A program made the translations under genes and the position numbers. From Cloeon dipterum (taxonomy: Eukaryota; Arthropoda; Insecta; Ephemeroptera; Baetidae): a stretch of DNA of 64,000 nucleotides. Within the stretch, counting starts at the first letter, position 1; each line of letters starts with the position of its first letter. Under the pieces are notes generated by a model. That model did not search any database. It saw only the letters and a program-made list of their open reading frames with translations, and had not been told where the DNA came from. The stretch lies in NCBI RefSeq assembly GCF_949628265.1, contig NC_088786.1, forward strand, positions 22,465,681 to 22,529,680. Reading direction: 5' to 3'. Of the stretch, positions 1-9,785 are shown one piece after another.

Positions 1-286
1 ATGACATTTTTTCAACGCAACGCTCTTGTTTTAAAAAAGACTTACATAGTGTTGAAGGTTGAAGTTTATATTTGTTGGACATACGTTTGACGCTTACGAA
101 ATAAATTTCTGGTTACATCCATTAAGTTTTGAAGTTAAAGCAAAGCAGGCTTTCAAAATCCAATAAATTAATAAGTAGTGAGTCCAAAACATCCAATCTC
201 ACACGCGATTTTAATTAAAAACAGTCTGTTGTCCTGATTTCACGTGTATACCCTCGTTCCCTATTCATCTCACGAGTATTTTTGAT
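1..286. other. AT-rich flank, nothing identified
   Basis: No open frame or motif can be supported here. The reading frame of the downstream reverse transcriptase fragment becomes recognisable only near position 287, so the 5' break of that element probably lies between about 250 and 290. Confidence 0.4.
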
Positions 287-1222
287 TTGGCAGTTCGTGT
301 AACGGCAGATTTTCTTGTGAGCTACGCGGATGATGCGAGCTTGTTGATCTGTGACTCGCGTCCGCAGGAGTTGGTGCCGAAGGCAGGCGTTGCAGTGGAA
401 ACGATGCGGGACTACTGTGCTGAAAATTTCTTAAGGATGAACGTCGACAAGACAGTGGTAATTTCATTCAGAAAGCCAGGTTCCCGACTTGTAGCAGATA
501 ATCTGAAGGAGTTGAGTTTGAACGGTTTCCAGGTTTCGTTGGCGGCAGAGGTTAAAATTCTAGGTCTCCGTTTCACAGCGGATTTTTCCTGGAAGCGTCA
601 TGGAGAGTACGTCGTTGAAAAGCTGCACTCAGCGACGTTTATGGTGACTTCGCTTTTAAAAATTGTTGATTTCAAACAAGTGCTTAATGTGTACTATGCT
701 TTCGCGTACTCCCATCTCCAGTATGCTGTGATTTTTTGGGGTTCATGCCCCAAAGTACGTCAGGAAGTGTTTGTTGCGCAGAAGCGTCTCATTCGGGCGA
801 TGGCTGGAGTTCGTTATTGGCGCTCTCCTGTGCCGCTTGAGTCAGCGAAACCATGGTTCGAGAAGTTTGATTTGTTGCCTGTCTTTTCCATATTTCTATT
901 GCAATGTTGCAAATTTGTGCGTCGTCATCATCACTATTTTCAGCTAGTTAGGGAGGTGCACGGATACAACACTCGCTCCAGAGATAATTATTTTGTGCCC
1001 TCCCAGGTGTCAGCGGCGGCTTCTCGAAATCCAAAAATTTACATGCTAAATTTGTATAATAAACTTCCTGAGCAGATTCGGGGCGAGCAGCAGTTAGACG
1101 AATACGAAAAGCAGTTAAAGAATTTTGTTTATGCTAACAAATTTTATACTTATGATGAATATCTCAATTTCAGAGCATCAAATGTAGCAAAACACACACA
1201 CTCGCTTGTTACACAAACATAA
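287..1222 (+). pseudogene. Non-LTR retrotransposon reverse transcriptase, C-terminal fragment (Jockey/CR1-like)
   Basis: This is an uninterrupted 311-codon frame covering the C-terminal half of a LINE reverse transcriptase. The catalytic YADD box sits near the start (about residues 13-16 of the open frame). After it come the thumb and C-terminal region usual for Jockey/CR1-type elements: a basic 'LGLRF' stretch, a 'YSHLQYAVIFWG' block, 'AQKRLIRAMAGV' and a late 'YNTRSRDNYF' block. The endonuclease and the first RT motifs are missing, so the copy is 5'-truncated, the usual outcome of incomplete target-primed reverse transcription. There is no in-frame stop after the break, which suggests a fairly recent insertion. 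The family call is from motif style only; exact clade is uncertain. It cannot be active on its own. Confidence 0.85.
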
Positions 1223-1365
1223 CGAAATGTTAACACTATGTTTCTTCTTTATTGTTATTAATTATTTTGTTGTTTAAGACTCATTTGTAAATGCGCGGAC
1301 AGAAATGGAGAAGCTTCGATTTTTGTACCGCTGTGTAATGCAAATAAAGGAAATTAAATTAAAGT
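1223..1365 (+). mobile_element. 3' UTR of the truncated LINE
   Basis: Non-coding tail following the RT stop codon. It ends in an AATAAA-containing, A-rich stretch (AATAAAGGAAATTAAATTAAA, about 1342-1362), the kind of short A-rich repeat 3' terminus seen in Jockey/CR1/I elements. The exact 3' boundary is inferred from the end of this stretch; I did not find a convincing target-site duplication. Confidence 0.5.
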
Positions 1366-3130
1366 ACGCAGCCATTAGTTTTTTCATCAGGTCGGGCGTC
1401 CGAAATGAAACACGAGTGCGTTTGCGTTGCCTGCTGAAAAAACAAACGCGCTGGAAAAATAATCACCTCCCTTGTGTCATTCAACCCACAAAAATCACGA
1501 GAGCACACTTTTTAGCACCCGGCTGCCGCTCTAAATGCCTTTTCCAGCACCGTCTCTTTGCCGTCCATCGAGTGGGTGTATATTGGGGCTAATTTTCGCC
1601 GCTCAAAGAGTTGGAATGAAGCGTGAAAAGTTTGCCTATTTATTGTTGGTTAAAATCCGGTAACAAAACTCCAGGGAGCAAAAAAGCAAAATAACAGGCT
1701 GCTTGATAGCCAGACTGACGCCTCTCTTTGCACAATGAAGTGTATTCCTAATTAAAAATGCAACCCGACCCCTTTGATACTGCAGCATGTGTGGCCGGTG
1801 AAAGAAGAGGCGCGACGCCGTATAAGTGCCGTGTTTTGTGTACCACAACAGGCAATAACAAATTGGCGCAACCCATTATCCACTCGTGTTGCAATTATGA
1901 TCTCGCCAAGCGAAGATTATATAAAATGCATGCAGCCACTGCGGTGATATTATTGCTCGAATTCGCCCTAATGTGCTCACGCTGCGAGCGAGTGCTGTGT
2001 GTGTGCGGTGTGAATTTGTTATGCGCCGTGTGACATTATTTGTGTGCTCAACAGGGCTTGTAATGAAATGCTGATGGTTTACAAATTGCGTTAAGCTGCA
2101 TGCGTGAATAGCGATCACGACAGATGAATTTTGATTGTTTCGCCGAGACTAAACTAGGTTTGAGATTTCCAAGTTGGATGGCGATCACTTAAATCTTACA
2201 TTAAAAATTAATTTCTAACAGGGATGTAATAGAATTTCTTTATGTCAACAAAATCAGTGACAAAAAGCCGAATAAAAAATAATTCAAATGATATAATTAG
2301 ATGCGAAAAACTTGAAAAAGATCCCATTCATTTCTTTGGAAGTTAGGTTCACTCAAAATATCAATCCAAGATCTTAAAAGAACGATAGTACGTTATGTGC
2401 AGTAATTATTATTGTAAGATTAACGCTGAGTAAAGAAAAAATTATATAGAAGATAACCACGACGAAGAGATAACTTTGCTGCTTGTTATTTTGGTTCAGA
2501 CGATAAAAGAGTGTCGGATAGTTAATACTATCAGGATTTTCAATAAATTTGATTTAAATCTATTATACAAGATCACGAATAATTTGGAAAATTTTAAAAA
2601 AACTGAAGATAATGTAACAATGAAAAACGGACATTGCTTGTATTTCTTCGATTCCAAAGAGGCATCAATTTATTTGTCCGACTTCAGTAGTTACGCCGAA
2701 ACTGGTTAGAGAAATAAATTGACGCTTTTTGGTAACGAGGAAATACAAAGTCTGATTTTCTTTGTTACAATGAAACATTCTTCGACTGGCCTGTTCGGTA
2801 GAACTCAGGACAGTTTTTTTTAAATTAATTTAAATATTTCTGGCGATAGCAGTAGATGCCATACCTATTCCAACTCTCTATGATGTTCTTTTTCTGAATG
2901 AAAATCTTTCCAAATTCAATTTCTTGCTCCTCGTTAGAGATATATTTGAAGTTAAAAAATGTACTCAATTGTAGCAACTGTAAAATGAATACCTTTGGGC
3001 GTGCAGACCGTAATAATGCACACAAAGCACCGCGATTCATAATAAACACAGCAGGTGTGCGTCTTGCGAGACAGCCGCTGATGTTTACCAACAAAATCAA
3101 TCGTACGCTGCTGCAGTTCGATCAATTTGA
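1366..3130. other. Intergenic, no gene supported
   Basis: Only short open frames with no recognisable protein features occur on either strand. The composition alternates between AT-rich and moderately GC-rich. I see no tRNA, no repeat array and no clear transposon ends. Confidence 0.4.
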
Positions 3131-3690
3131 GCAACAAGAAAAGTGACATCGGACAGCGAGATTGTGTACAAACTGAACGGACTCACCTGCAGAAGTGGAC
3201 GAGCAGTAAGTGGCTGACAACACTGCGAGGAGCAGCAAGCTAGGCCGAAGCAAGGACTCAAGCGGACGCATTTTGGACTCCGCTCAGGACGATTTCTTCA
3301 CAGAAACAAAGGCGAGGAGCGCATATTGGACAGTCCAGCCTCAAGGAGCAGTCAGGCGAGAGGTTGCGTCCGAACTAGCCCCGCATATTTTGGACGACAA
3401 CAACACAAGCGGCCGATGGAGAGGGAGCGGAGCCAACCAGCCAGCCAGCCACAGTGAGCAGTCGTAAAAATGAAATATGTGGAGAGTGGGCATGCGCCCT
3501 GCTTTCTCTCGAGCGCCCCTCGCTACCTGACACGCTAAAAGCACGCAAACTCCCTCAGCCGGCTGCGAGTCGAACCAACAGTGATTTGATTCATAAAATG
3601 CGCCAAGCTCTGCAGTCTGCAATCCCTGAAGTAATAGGGATCGAAGTAAGTAGAAAAGACAGCAAAGTGCTCATGATTTAATGACCTAAC
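3131..3690 (+). other. GC-rich segment with degenerate repeats, possible transcript leader
   Basis: This stretch is richer in GC than its surroundings and contains three imperfect copies of a GCATATTTTGGAC-like motif (about 3268, 3320 and 3381), followed by a CCAGCCAGCCAGCC run (about 3435-3452). A splice-donor-like GTAAGT occurs near 3207. No convincing protein is encoded: the open frames are short and of low complexity. It could be an untranslated exon or an old repeat. Confidence 0.25.
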
Positions 3691-4391
3691 TGAATGCGCG
3701 TGAAACACAAATAAATCAGGGTGACTGTGCTACATATTTTGATTAATTTATGATTGAGAACACTAGGTAAAATAAAATAAAAGGAAAATGAGATAGAATT
3801 TTATCTTTTGCATTTTTAATTTAAAGTAGATTTATCAGCCAGTAGCGCTGCGCAGCGCCAGCCTGCTAATTTTGGGTTACGCGGACAGCCACCAGCCGCC
3901 GGTGAATAAGGGCAAACGATTAAAAAGTGCAGGAGAACAGAAAATGTAGGCCCTTCAGGCAGTTTTAAGACTTCAAACTTCACGTTTAAAATATTGTCAG
4001 CCACGCCAGCTACCGGTGAAATTGGCCAGCCGGCGCCGGAAAAAATTCGGCTAAGCCAGTCCTGCCAGCCGCCGCCTTAAATCTCGCGGTTGAGACCTCT
4101 AAATTTAAGAAGTATATACATTTTATAAAGGTCCATTAGAACAAAAATTATTTTACACTAAATTTAAAATATTTTAGTTGAGACCACGTATAAAACTTAA
4201 CACTTGATCCTATATCAAATAATTAATATATACCATCCCCCTCTGCATCCAATTCCTCCTTCTCACTGAACAGAGTAGAAATAAATATAGCAACCTACGT
4301 AAAGTTTTTCTGTTAGGGCTCTACTGAATTTTTGCAAATAATTCTGATACATACCTTTTGTTTAATTAACAATCTTATTCTTTCCTTCTGA
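3691..4391. other. Intergenic with CCAGC-rich patch; probable 3' region of the minus-strand gene
   Basis: A patch at about 3835-4085 is rich in GCCAGCC and holds two related copies of a CAGC-CCGGTGAA motif (about 3893 and 4006), which suggests an old repeat. The rest is AT-rich. Part of 4100-4391 probably serves as 3' UTR for the minus-strand exon that ends at 4392. Confidence 0.3.
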
Positions 4392-4633
4392 TTAGTGTTT
4401 CGCTGTTTCCTTGCTTTTGGACATCCCTCTTTTAGCCAATGCGGTGAACCCTGTCCTACAATTTAGTTCTTGAAATTCTAGCTGCGGAATTTGATGCGGG
4501 TCTGATAGGATCAGGTTGTTGCCGCACTGTTCAAATTCAACCCTATGCCACATGCCACCAGCTTTTTTCCTCATCTTTTTATCCCTGTCCGAGGACCAAG
4601 AAGGACGCGCACTTTCAATGAAAGCAAAAGCAC
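4392..4633 (-). CDS. Last coding exon of an unrecognised minus-strand gene
   Basis: On the minus strand a good 3' splice acceptor (TTCCACAG) ends next to 4633 and is followed by 79 open codons to a TAA at 4394-4392. The predicted end begins (one base carried over) with AFAFIESARPSW, continues through a basic SSDRDKKMRKKAGGMWHRV stretch and a LILSDPHQIPQLEF core, and ends in a lysine/serine-rich tail. It reads like a conserved small domain (GGMWH, NCRTGFTAL) but I do not recognise the family. The phase at the acceptor needs one base from the previous exon. I could not find a matching upstream exon between 4640 and 5150, where short coding-like frames end in stops or wrong phases. It could also be a retained pseudogene exon. 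Confidence 0.5.
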
Positions 4634-5150
4634 CTGTGGAATTTATTGATAAATCAGGATACTCTGTTATTAAATAATATCAAAATATATTATTATATTA
4701 TCCATCTATTATTATTTTTACTCCGATAATGCCACCACTTTCTTTGTTGAAGCACTACTTATCATTCGCGCGCTTGGTGCCTTTCCCTTTCCTCCAATCC
4801 AATATCCAATGCCTCCCTCCGAATACGATTTTTCATTGGCTACATTAGAAATCAATGAAGATCTAACCTCCAATCCCATACATTCTCATAGTGGGCGTGG
4901 ATCGGGATGTTCTGTAATCTGTGTTGTGTTTGTGGTTCGAGGCAGATTTGAGTGGGTTTAGCAAGGAGGTTGTTATTGTGCATTTTAAATTCATTTTCGT
5001 GGTATTCACTTGAAAAATTTTAACATAATTTCATACCACAGCTAAATAAGACCTCCCGTTACTTGAAAATCGTAATCTGGTATTGTTTTATCTGCTAAAA
5101 TAGTAAATAGAAGACCTCTGAATTAATTCGAGGAGAAAACGTATCGTAGA
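4634..5150 (+). promoter_or_regulatory. Putative promoter and untranslated first exon of UXT
   Basis: A strong donor, GTAAGTAC, follows position 5150, and the UXT coding exon begins right after an acceptor at 5834. A non-coding first exon ending at 5150 is therefore likely; the frame just before the donor is open only back to a TAA and has no ATG. The region at 4760-4970 is more GC-rich and may hold the promoter, perhaps shared with the minus-strand gene to the left. The transcription start is not defined. Confidence 0.4.
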
Positions 5151-5834
5151 GTAAGTACGCGTGTTAAAATAGTTATAATAATGTTACTTTGCCAATTTTT
5201 GCTTCGGTGAAGTGGGTTTTGCAACTGTATTGACTTAAAGAAAAATCCGAGAGTATGTAGAAAGACTCCGGCTATTATGTATTGTACATAACTAAATGTA
5301 CAATCTTTGCACCACCACTACTTACACTGCTTCTTGGTACACTATTTCCATAAGAATAACATTATAATTATGTGTGTTATTCTTATAAAAAACGAGGAGT
5401 GTATGCAAGTGAGCGATAAGTGTACGAAAATGGTACTTATTTTAGCCGCGATAAAATTTGGTAAATTGGCCAAAGCCCAAAATCGTCAACGGGTGGGTTT
5501 GAGATAGGCTTGTCAATCAATGTGTCGCCTCACTTTTATAAATATGATATGTGTATGTTCCAGCTTAAAATTGAAAATTGAGGTGACAAATGAAAGGATT
5601 AGGTGACAAACCTGTCTCAGACAACAACCGTCAAAACGTTATTATATTATTAACTTTTCTTTTGTTATTTTTTGCATAAAAATTTTTAGAGTTCTTAAAA
5701 AAATAATGTATACAATACATTTATTATACCGTTTAAACCTTTATCAACGCTGAAGGAGGGAAACAGGAATAAGGGAGAAAAGTAAATAAATTACACCACA
5801 CAATATTTTTTAACTGACACTATTATTCTTGCAG
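5151..5834 (+). other. Putative first intron of UXT
   Basis: This AT-rich stretch begins GTAAGTAC and ends TTCTTGCAG directly in front of the UXT start codon. It holds an imperfect direct repeat of AGGTGACAAA (about 5580 and 5602). No gene is seen inside. Confidence 0.45.
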
Positions 5835-6365
5835 ATGGAGCAAGAATTGGAAACCACCAGGATGAGGATTTTCTCCAACATGCTGACGACCCAAAAAGAA
5901 GATCTCAAAATTGCGTATGAGCGAAGGGAGAAGATGAAGCAAGAGTTGCTTGACTACAACGAGCTGGCAAACACTGTCAAGATCATGCTTGAAAACAGAG
6001 ACGTGCAGGAAAATGGGCTGCAGACTTCAGTCAACTTGGGCTGCGACTTTTACGTTGACTCAGTTGTGAAAAAGCCAGAAACGATTGTCGTAAGCTTGGG
6101 CTTGGACCTTTTTGTCGAGTACACTCTTCCTGACGCCTTGACAGTGGTTGCCGCCAAACAGGCTGTCCTCGAGCATCAAATCGACTACATGACTCAACAA
6201 ATAGCACAGATTGAAGGGTTCATCGCTTTATCTACGTCTTCCCTGGGATCTAATGCTCAGTTGCACCCTTCTGAGTTTGAACATTTGAGTGCCAGCAGCT
6301 TGAAAAACAAGCCAACAATATTTGACTGCCTTCAGAATCAACTGCTCAACCAATTGAAACAGTGA
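5835..6365 (+). CDS. UXT: UXT-like prefoldin-alpha family cochaperone
   Basis: The frame encodes 176 residues from an ATG that immediately follows a splice acceptor; TGA is at 6363-6365. UXT is a small alpha-type prefoldin subunit of the R2TP/prefoldin-like complex that helps assemble RNA polymerases and related machines, and it also acts as a transcription cofactor. The architecture fits: an N-terminal coiled coil (about residues 1-50), a central beta-hairpin region with the family signature VNLGCDFYVDSVV (about 65-77) and a second strand pair VVSLGLDLFVEYTL (about 84-97), then a second coiled coil (about 100-135). A Ser/Asn-rich C-terminal tail of about 40 residues is longer than in the 157-residue human protein. 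Function is inferred from family membership. PIGX follows on the same strand only about 200 bp downstream. Confidence 0.85.
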   Translation: MEQELETTRMRIFSNMLTTQKEDLKIAYERREKMKQELLDYNELANTVKIMLENRDVQENGLQTSVNLGCDFYVDSVVKKPETIVVSLGLDLFVEYTLPDALTVVAAKQAVLEHQIDYMTQQIAQIEGFIALSTSSLGSNAQLHPSEFEHLSASSLKNKPTIFDCLQNQLLNQLKQ

Positions 6366-6432
6366 ATTGATGTTATGGGGTCATCGATCCTACTAACTTT
6401 GTACATTCAAATATTAAATATTATAAGTCATT

Positions 6433-6438
6433 TAATAA
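6433..6438 (+). terminator. Polyadenylation signal for UXT
   Basis: A canonical AATAAA lies about 68 bases after the UXT stop codon, inside a short AT-rich 3' UTR and before the PIGX start. Confidence 0.6.
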
Positions 6439-6562
6439 ACCCAACGATGTTTTAAATTTGAAGTTCAGTAGTTTATCTCGGTGCAACCAGCTTTTAATTT
6501 TTGCAATGTTATAAAATTGAATACACTTACACTTGATTTTATCGTTATGTTTTAGGAAACAA

Positions 6563-7947
6563 ATGAACAAATCGGCATTCACCTGGGTTACACTGTCCTT
6601 GCTCTTTCCTTTGATACTTGCTAAAAGAAATTTTTGTCACAAAACAGCGACAGTTCACAGATGGGTCTCGCAGAATGGATTCCACAGGTTAAATCTCAAA
6701 TGAATGTTTTGAATCGCTACAGTGACACATTTCTCAGATCTCTGCAAACGAGTATTCACATTCCCTGGAATCTGACGGGATGCATTATTTTATTGGAAGA
6801 GAAATTCCCATCAGGAGCCTTTGTCGATCCTGATGAGCTGGCCAGAGACAGGAAGAACGGGGTCAATTGCGTCCTGCAGCACATTGACGTTGAGGCATTT
6901 GAACCAAAAAGCAAACCATTCCGCGTCTACAGCTACAGCATGCCCATTACTTCAGGCCAAACAGGTGACAATCACATTGAATTTGACCTCATAGAGCTCA
7001 ACAAACCTTTGTTGCAGAGGTGCGGATCACCTTACCTTTCCATCTTCGGTACCACGAAGCTGGCCCGAAGGACAAAGAAGTCGTGCTAGTCCAGCCGTCG
7101 CTTTTGGCTTCCTGTCCGTACCTACCCGGCGAAGTGGTGCAGAACTGTCCAGGGTGGTCTGAGGGGCCAGCACCGTGTGTCTATTGCAGCCACGAGTTGT
7201 GTGACTGGACGCACCTCCCGTACTCGTCGGTAACTAATTTGAATAAATTTTTGTTAAATTGAAGTTGATGTTCCAATATTTTACCCGTTGAAGAATGAAG
7301 TCTGAACCAACCAATTAATATGAATGATTGCTAAAAACGATGTTAAAGCAATTTGAGGTGTAAATTTTCTATTTTTTTTTTTTTCAAAGTTAGGATATTT
7401 ATGAATTATGCCTAAACACAGTTCCGGTTTGTGCAAGGATTTTTAAAATTTTATTTCCCGTCTGTACAGTCAAACATAAACTTTCCCCCTACTAGAGATT
7501 TTTTCCATTTGTTCAACGTTTTTGTTTTTAAATCATTATCATATATATTTTTGATATATTATGTGTAATTTAAGTAGATTACCTTGATTTTATTGATGTC
7601 GTGGCAAGTATAAGTGAGAATAATGAACAGGAAACCAAATATTTTCAAACTCAAATGGTAAATTAAAGATTTACTTCAACAATTCAATATGAATAGTAAT
7701 CATTCTAAGAAGAACACTGTTAATAATTTTTGGCTTCATAGCAAAACTATAAATCGGTATGTTACCTCTCAATGTCAAGCAATAAGTTGTGGTTTGATTT
7801 CAGAATGAGTTGGAGGTCAGCTTGAACGTTCCAGTGGGAAATTCAGACCACGGAGGAGTCGTGATGGTCGTGACAGCTTTCACTTTGATTCTAGCCACTA
7901 TTTATTTGATATTTACTGTACAAAAAAGTGCAAAAAAGAATAGATAA
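6563..7947 (+). CDS. PIGX: PIG-X, stabilising subunit of GPI mannosyltransferase I
   Basis: PIG-X is an ER type I membrane protein that stabilises PIG-M, which adds the first mannose to the GPI anchor precursor. Coding exons are 6563-6964, 7018-7229 and 7804-7947, joined by GT-AG introns of 53 bp and 574 bp; the joins keep the frame (phase 1, then phase 0). The luminal part carries the family pattern: FPSGAFVDPDELA, then LPFHLRYHEAG, then a Cys pair (CVYCSHELCDW) and PVGNSDHG. The last exon gives one membrane segment (about VVMVVTAFTLILATIYLIF) and a short basic cytosolic tail, KSAKKNR. The ATG at 6563 starts a clear signal peptide (MNKSAFTWVTLSLLFPLILA), but it is one base out of frame with the rest at about 6631-6635. 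With that base restored the protein would be about 252 residues, the normal family size. Confidence 0.85.
6965..7017 (+). other. PIGX intron 1 (53 bp)
   Basis: The intron begins GTGACA after CAG and ends TTGTTGCAG before AGGTGCGG. Removing it restores the frame from ...SGQT to the conserved block that begins RITLPFHLRY, so it is a real minimal intron and not a frameshift. Confidence 0.8.
7230..7803 (+). other. PIGX intron 2
   Basis: An AT-rich intron that starts GTAACT and ends TTTCAG. It joins the Cys-rich luminal exon to the exon with the transmembrane segment at phase 0. It contains a T11 run near 7374 and no other feature. Confidence 0.75.
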
Positions 7948-8135
7948 ACTACTAGTCCAAAACGTAGTTTAATTTTACAGCGTAACATATGGGACAGTGG
8001 CATTAAATTAAGAAATCGACCAAATTAATCTTCAGGCTTTCAGCGTTCATGTATGATTTATTATCACATTACAGACATAGCATAAATTAAAATTTAATCA
8101 TGGTGCTAAATCATAGATATCACAATTTGCGGCTA

Positions 8136-9785
8136 TTAGACGGAATGATTCTGCTGTTGCTCATAAGCAGATTCGAGCAGTTTGAGGTTTTCTCGCAGTG
8201 AGCAAACCTCATCCATTCTGCCTGCCTCCATGGCCTGTTCGATGTAGCCTCTGACCAAGTTGATTTGCTGAAGAATCGGGTCGTCCGTCTCAACAACCGC
8301 ACTGCTGGTGGTGTAGGTGCCCCAACCAGCGCCCTGCATCACCCTGGCCGACTTGGAACCACCGGCTTGATTCAGTCTGCTGGATATTCCACTTTGCAGT
8401 CGCTGCCGCATCGTCTGCAACTCCATCTCGGTCGGCAGGGATGGCAGGCACATCAGTTTGTCGCGGATGAAGTTGGAGGCGGACATACGGATCGACTGCT
8501 GCAGTCGAAGAGAGCGGCCCCTTGGGGCACTTTCCTCGTTCGACTTGGTGCCCAGGATTAGAATAGATTTGCTGGTTTGCTCTATTTTCTCGGCTAGTTG
8601 CACCAGGTAGAGTCGAGTCGTTTTTGCCTCTCGCAGGTCGTAAATTGACTCGCCAGAGCACAACGAGGAACGCATTTTCAAGTAGTCTTTCAACAGAGCG
8701 TCCGCATCTAATTGTAATTGCTGAAAATTTATTATATTTAAGAAAATTAAATCTTTAAGATTCCCTGCACTGATCATAATAAAAGGATGGGGGCAATTAA
8801 AGACATTTTTAAAAAAAAAATCCCTTGGCGCACTGTGAAGGTGTGAAGCTAACTGTTTCTGGCCTACAGGCCTCACACCTATCCCTTCAAAGCAAAATTC
8901 ATAAATTCATTTCGTTTCAATTAAAGACCTCAGTTCGAAGAGGCGTAAAGAAGGCCACATGGGGCCCAAGCTCCTCTGCGGTCACTTGGGCCCCATGTTG
9001 TTGGGACCCCATGTGCACATAACCCACGGGAAGTGCTGAGCAGAGGTTAATAAATAAAAACGCTAGGAGCGCTGATTGTGAGCTGGTGCATATTTTTCAT
9101 CCCTTCATATTTAAATAGTTGTTATTTCTTACCTGCAGCTTATCATAAAATTGGCAAATGATTGGTCTGGCAGTCTTTCCCTCCACCTTCTGTCTTCGGT
9201 GTTCCAGCCTCTCAGAGCAGGGGGCGCACACCCTGAAGTCTGGAAGGTTCATTTGAAGTATTTCCTCAGAAGGTTTCTTGCTGGAAAGCTTGAGGGCATC
9301 TGCGATTGACAAGGAATGTGAGCATGAGTTACAGGTGATTGCACCGCACAGGCGACAGTGGTGCTTCCGTCGGGTGATGTTGAAAGAGCAGCCGCAACTT
9401 GGACATAAGTTTACTAGCGAGTCATCCAGCCAAGACACGACTGCTTGCTCATGAGCTTTTCTCTAAAATCACGAATTTTTTTTTATTTTTTTTTTATCAA
9501 AAATAATTATATTACAAACAAATTAAATTGTATGCCATGGATAGCATGAGTGATAAATTGATTAATCATAATTTGACGCACCTTAACAGCATCAGTGGAG
9601 ATCCCACTCATCAATTTTTCAAGCCTAATGACTAGTTTGTTGATGTCTGTATTGTAGCTGTCCATTTTCTCACTCCGAAACTCTCGAAACTTGGAAGTCA
9701 GTGATCTTGTGGCACCAGGCTGCATTTTCGGGGCAGCTGCAGTGGCCCTAGCACCCTCAAATTCATCGTCTTCGTATTCATACAT
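8136..9785 (-). CDS. RBSN: Rabenosyn-5-like FYVE-domain Rab effector
   Basis: Rabenosyn-5 binds PtdIns3P and Rab GTPases on early endosomes and, with Vps45, drives fusion and recycling. Exons on the minus strand are 9785-9582, 9462-9133 and 8720-8136, both joins phase 0, giving 372 residues. Exon 1 encodes the amphipathic stretch INKLVIRLEKLMSG that precedes the FYVE domain. Exon 2 holds the FYVE domain with its diagnostic motifs WLDD, RRKHHCRLCG and FRVCAPC and four zinc-binding Cys pairs. Exon 3 ends in the helical Rab-binding hairpin DPILQQINLVRGYIEQAMEAG...SLRENLKLLE. Compared with human rabenosyn (784 residues) it lacks the N-terminal C2H2 finger and all NPF motifs. The frame stays open upstream of the ATG to acceptors next to 9797 and 9814, so an earlier coding exon is possible. 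Confidence 0.88.
8721..9132 (-). other. Rabenosyn intron 2 containing two inverted repeats
   Basis: Flanked by donor GTAAGA and acceptor TTTTCAG on the minus strand. Within it lie a 14-bp perfect inverted repeat (8957-8970 with 8985-8998) and, nearby, an 8-bp one (AGGTGTGA/TCACACCT, about 8838 and 8873). These could be remnants of a small hairpin repeat. Confidence 0.7.
8957..8998. repeat. Perfect 14-bp inverted repeat with 14-bp loop
   Basis: The arms read ACATGGGGCCCAAG and CTTGGGCCCCATGT. They are GC-rich and would form a stable hairpin in the rabenosyn pre-mRNA. The repeat lies inside an intron; no function is evident. Confidence 0.75.
9463..9581 (-). other. Rabenosyn intron 1 (119 bp)
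   Basis: On the minus strand it begins GTGCGT after AAG and ends GATTTTAG. It joins ...STDAVK to RKAHEQAVVSW in phase 0, matching the usual order in this family. Confidence 0.75.

Noticed and set aside
3540..3600. tRNA B-box-like sequence on the minus strand (GGTTCGACTC)
   Set aside because: No A-box at a suitable distance and no cloverleaf can be formed; likely chance.
6965..7017. Apparent second frameshift in PIGX near 7017
   Set aside because: A canonical 53-bp GT-AG intron restores the frame to the conserved LPFHLRY block, so no mutation is needed.
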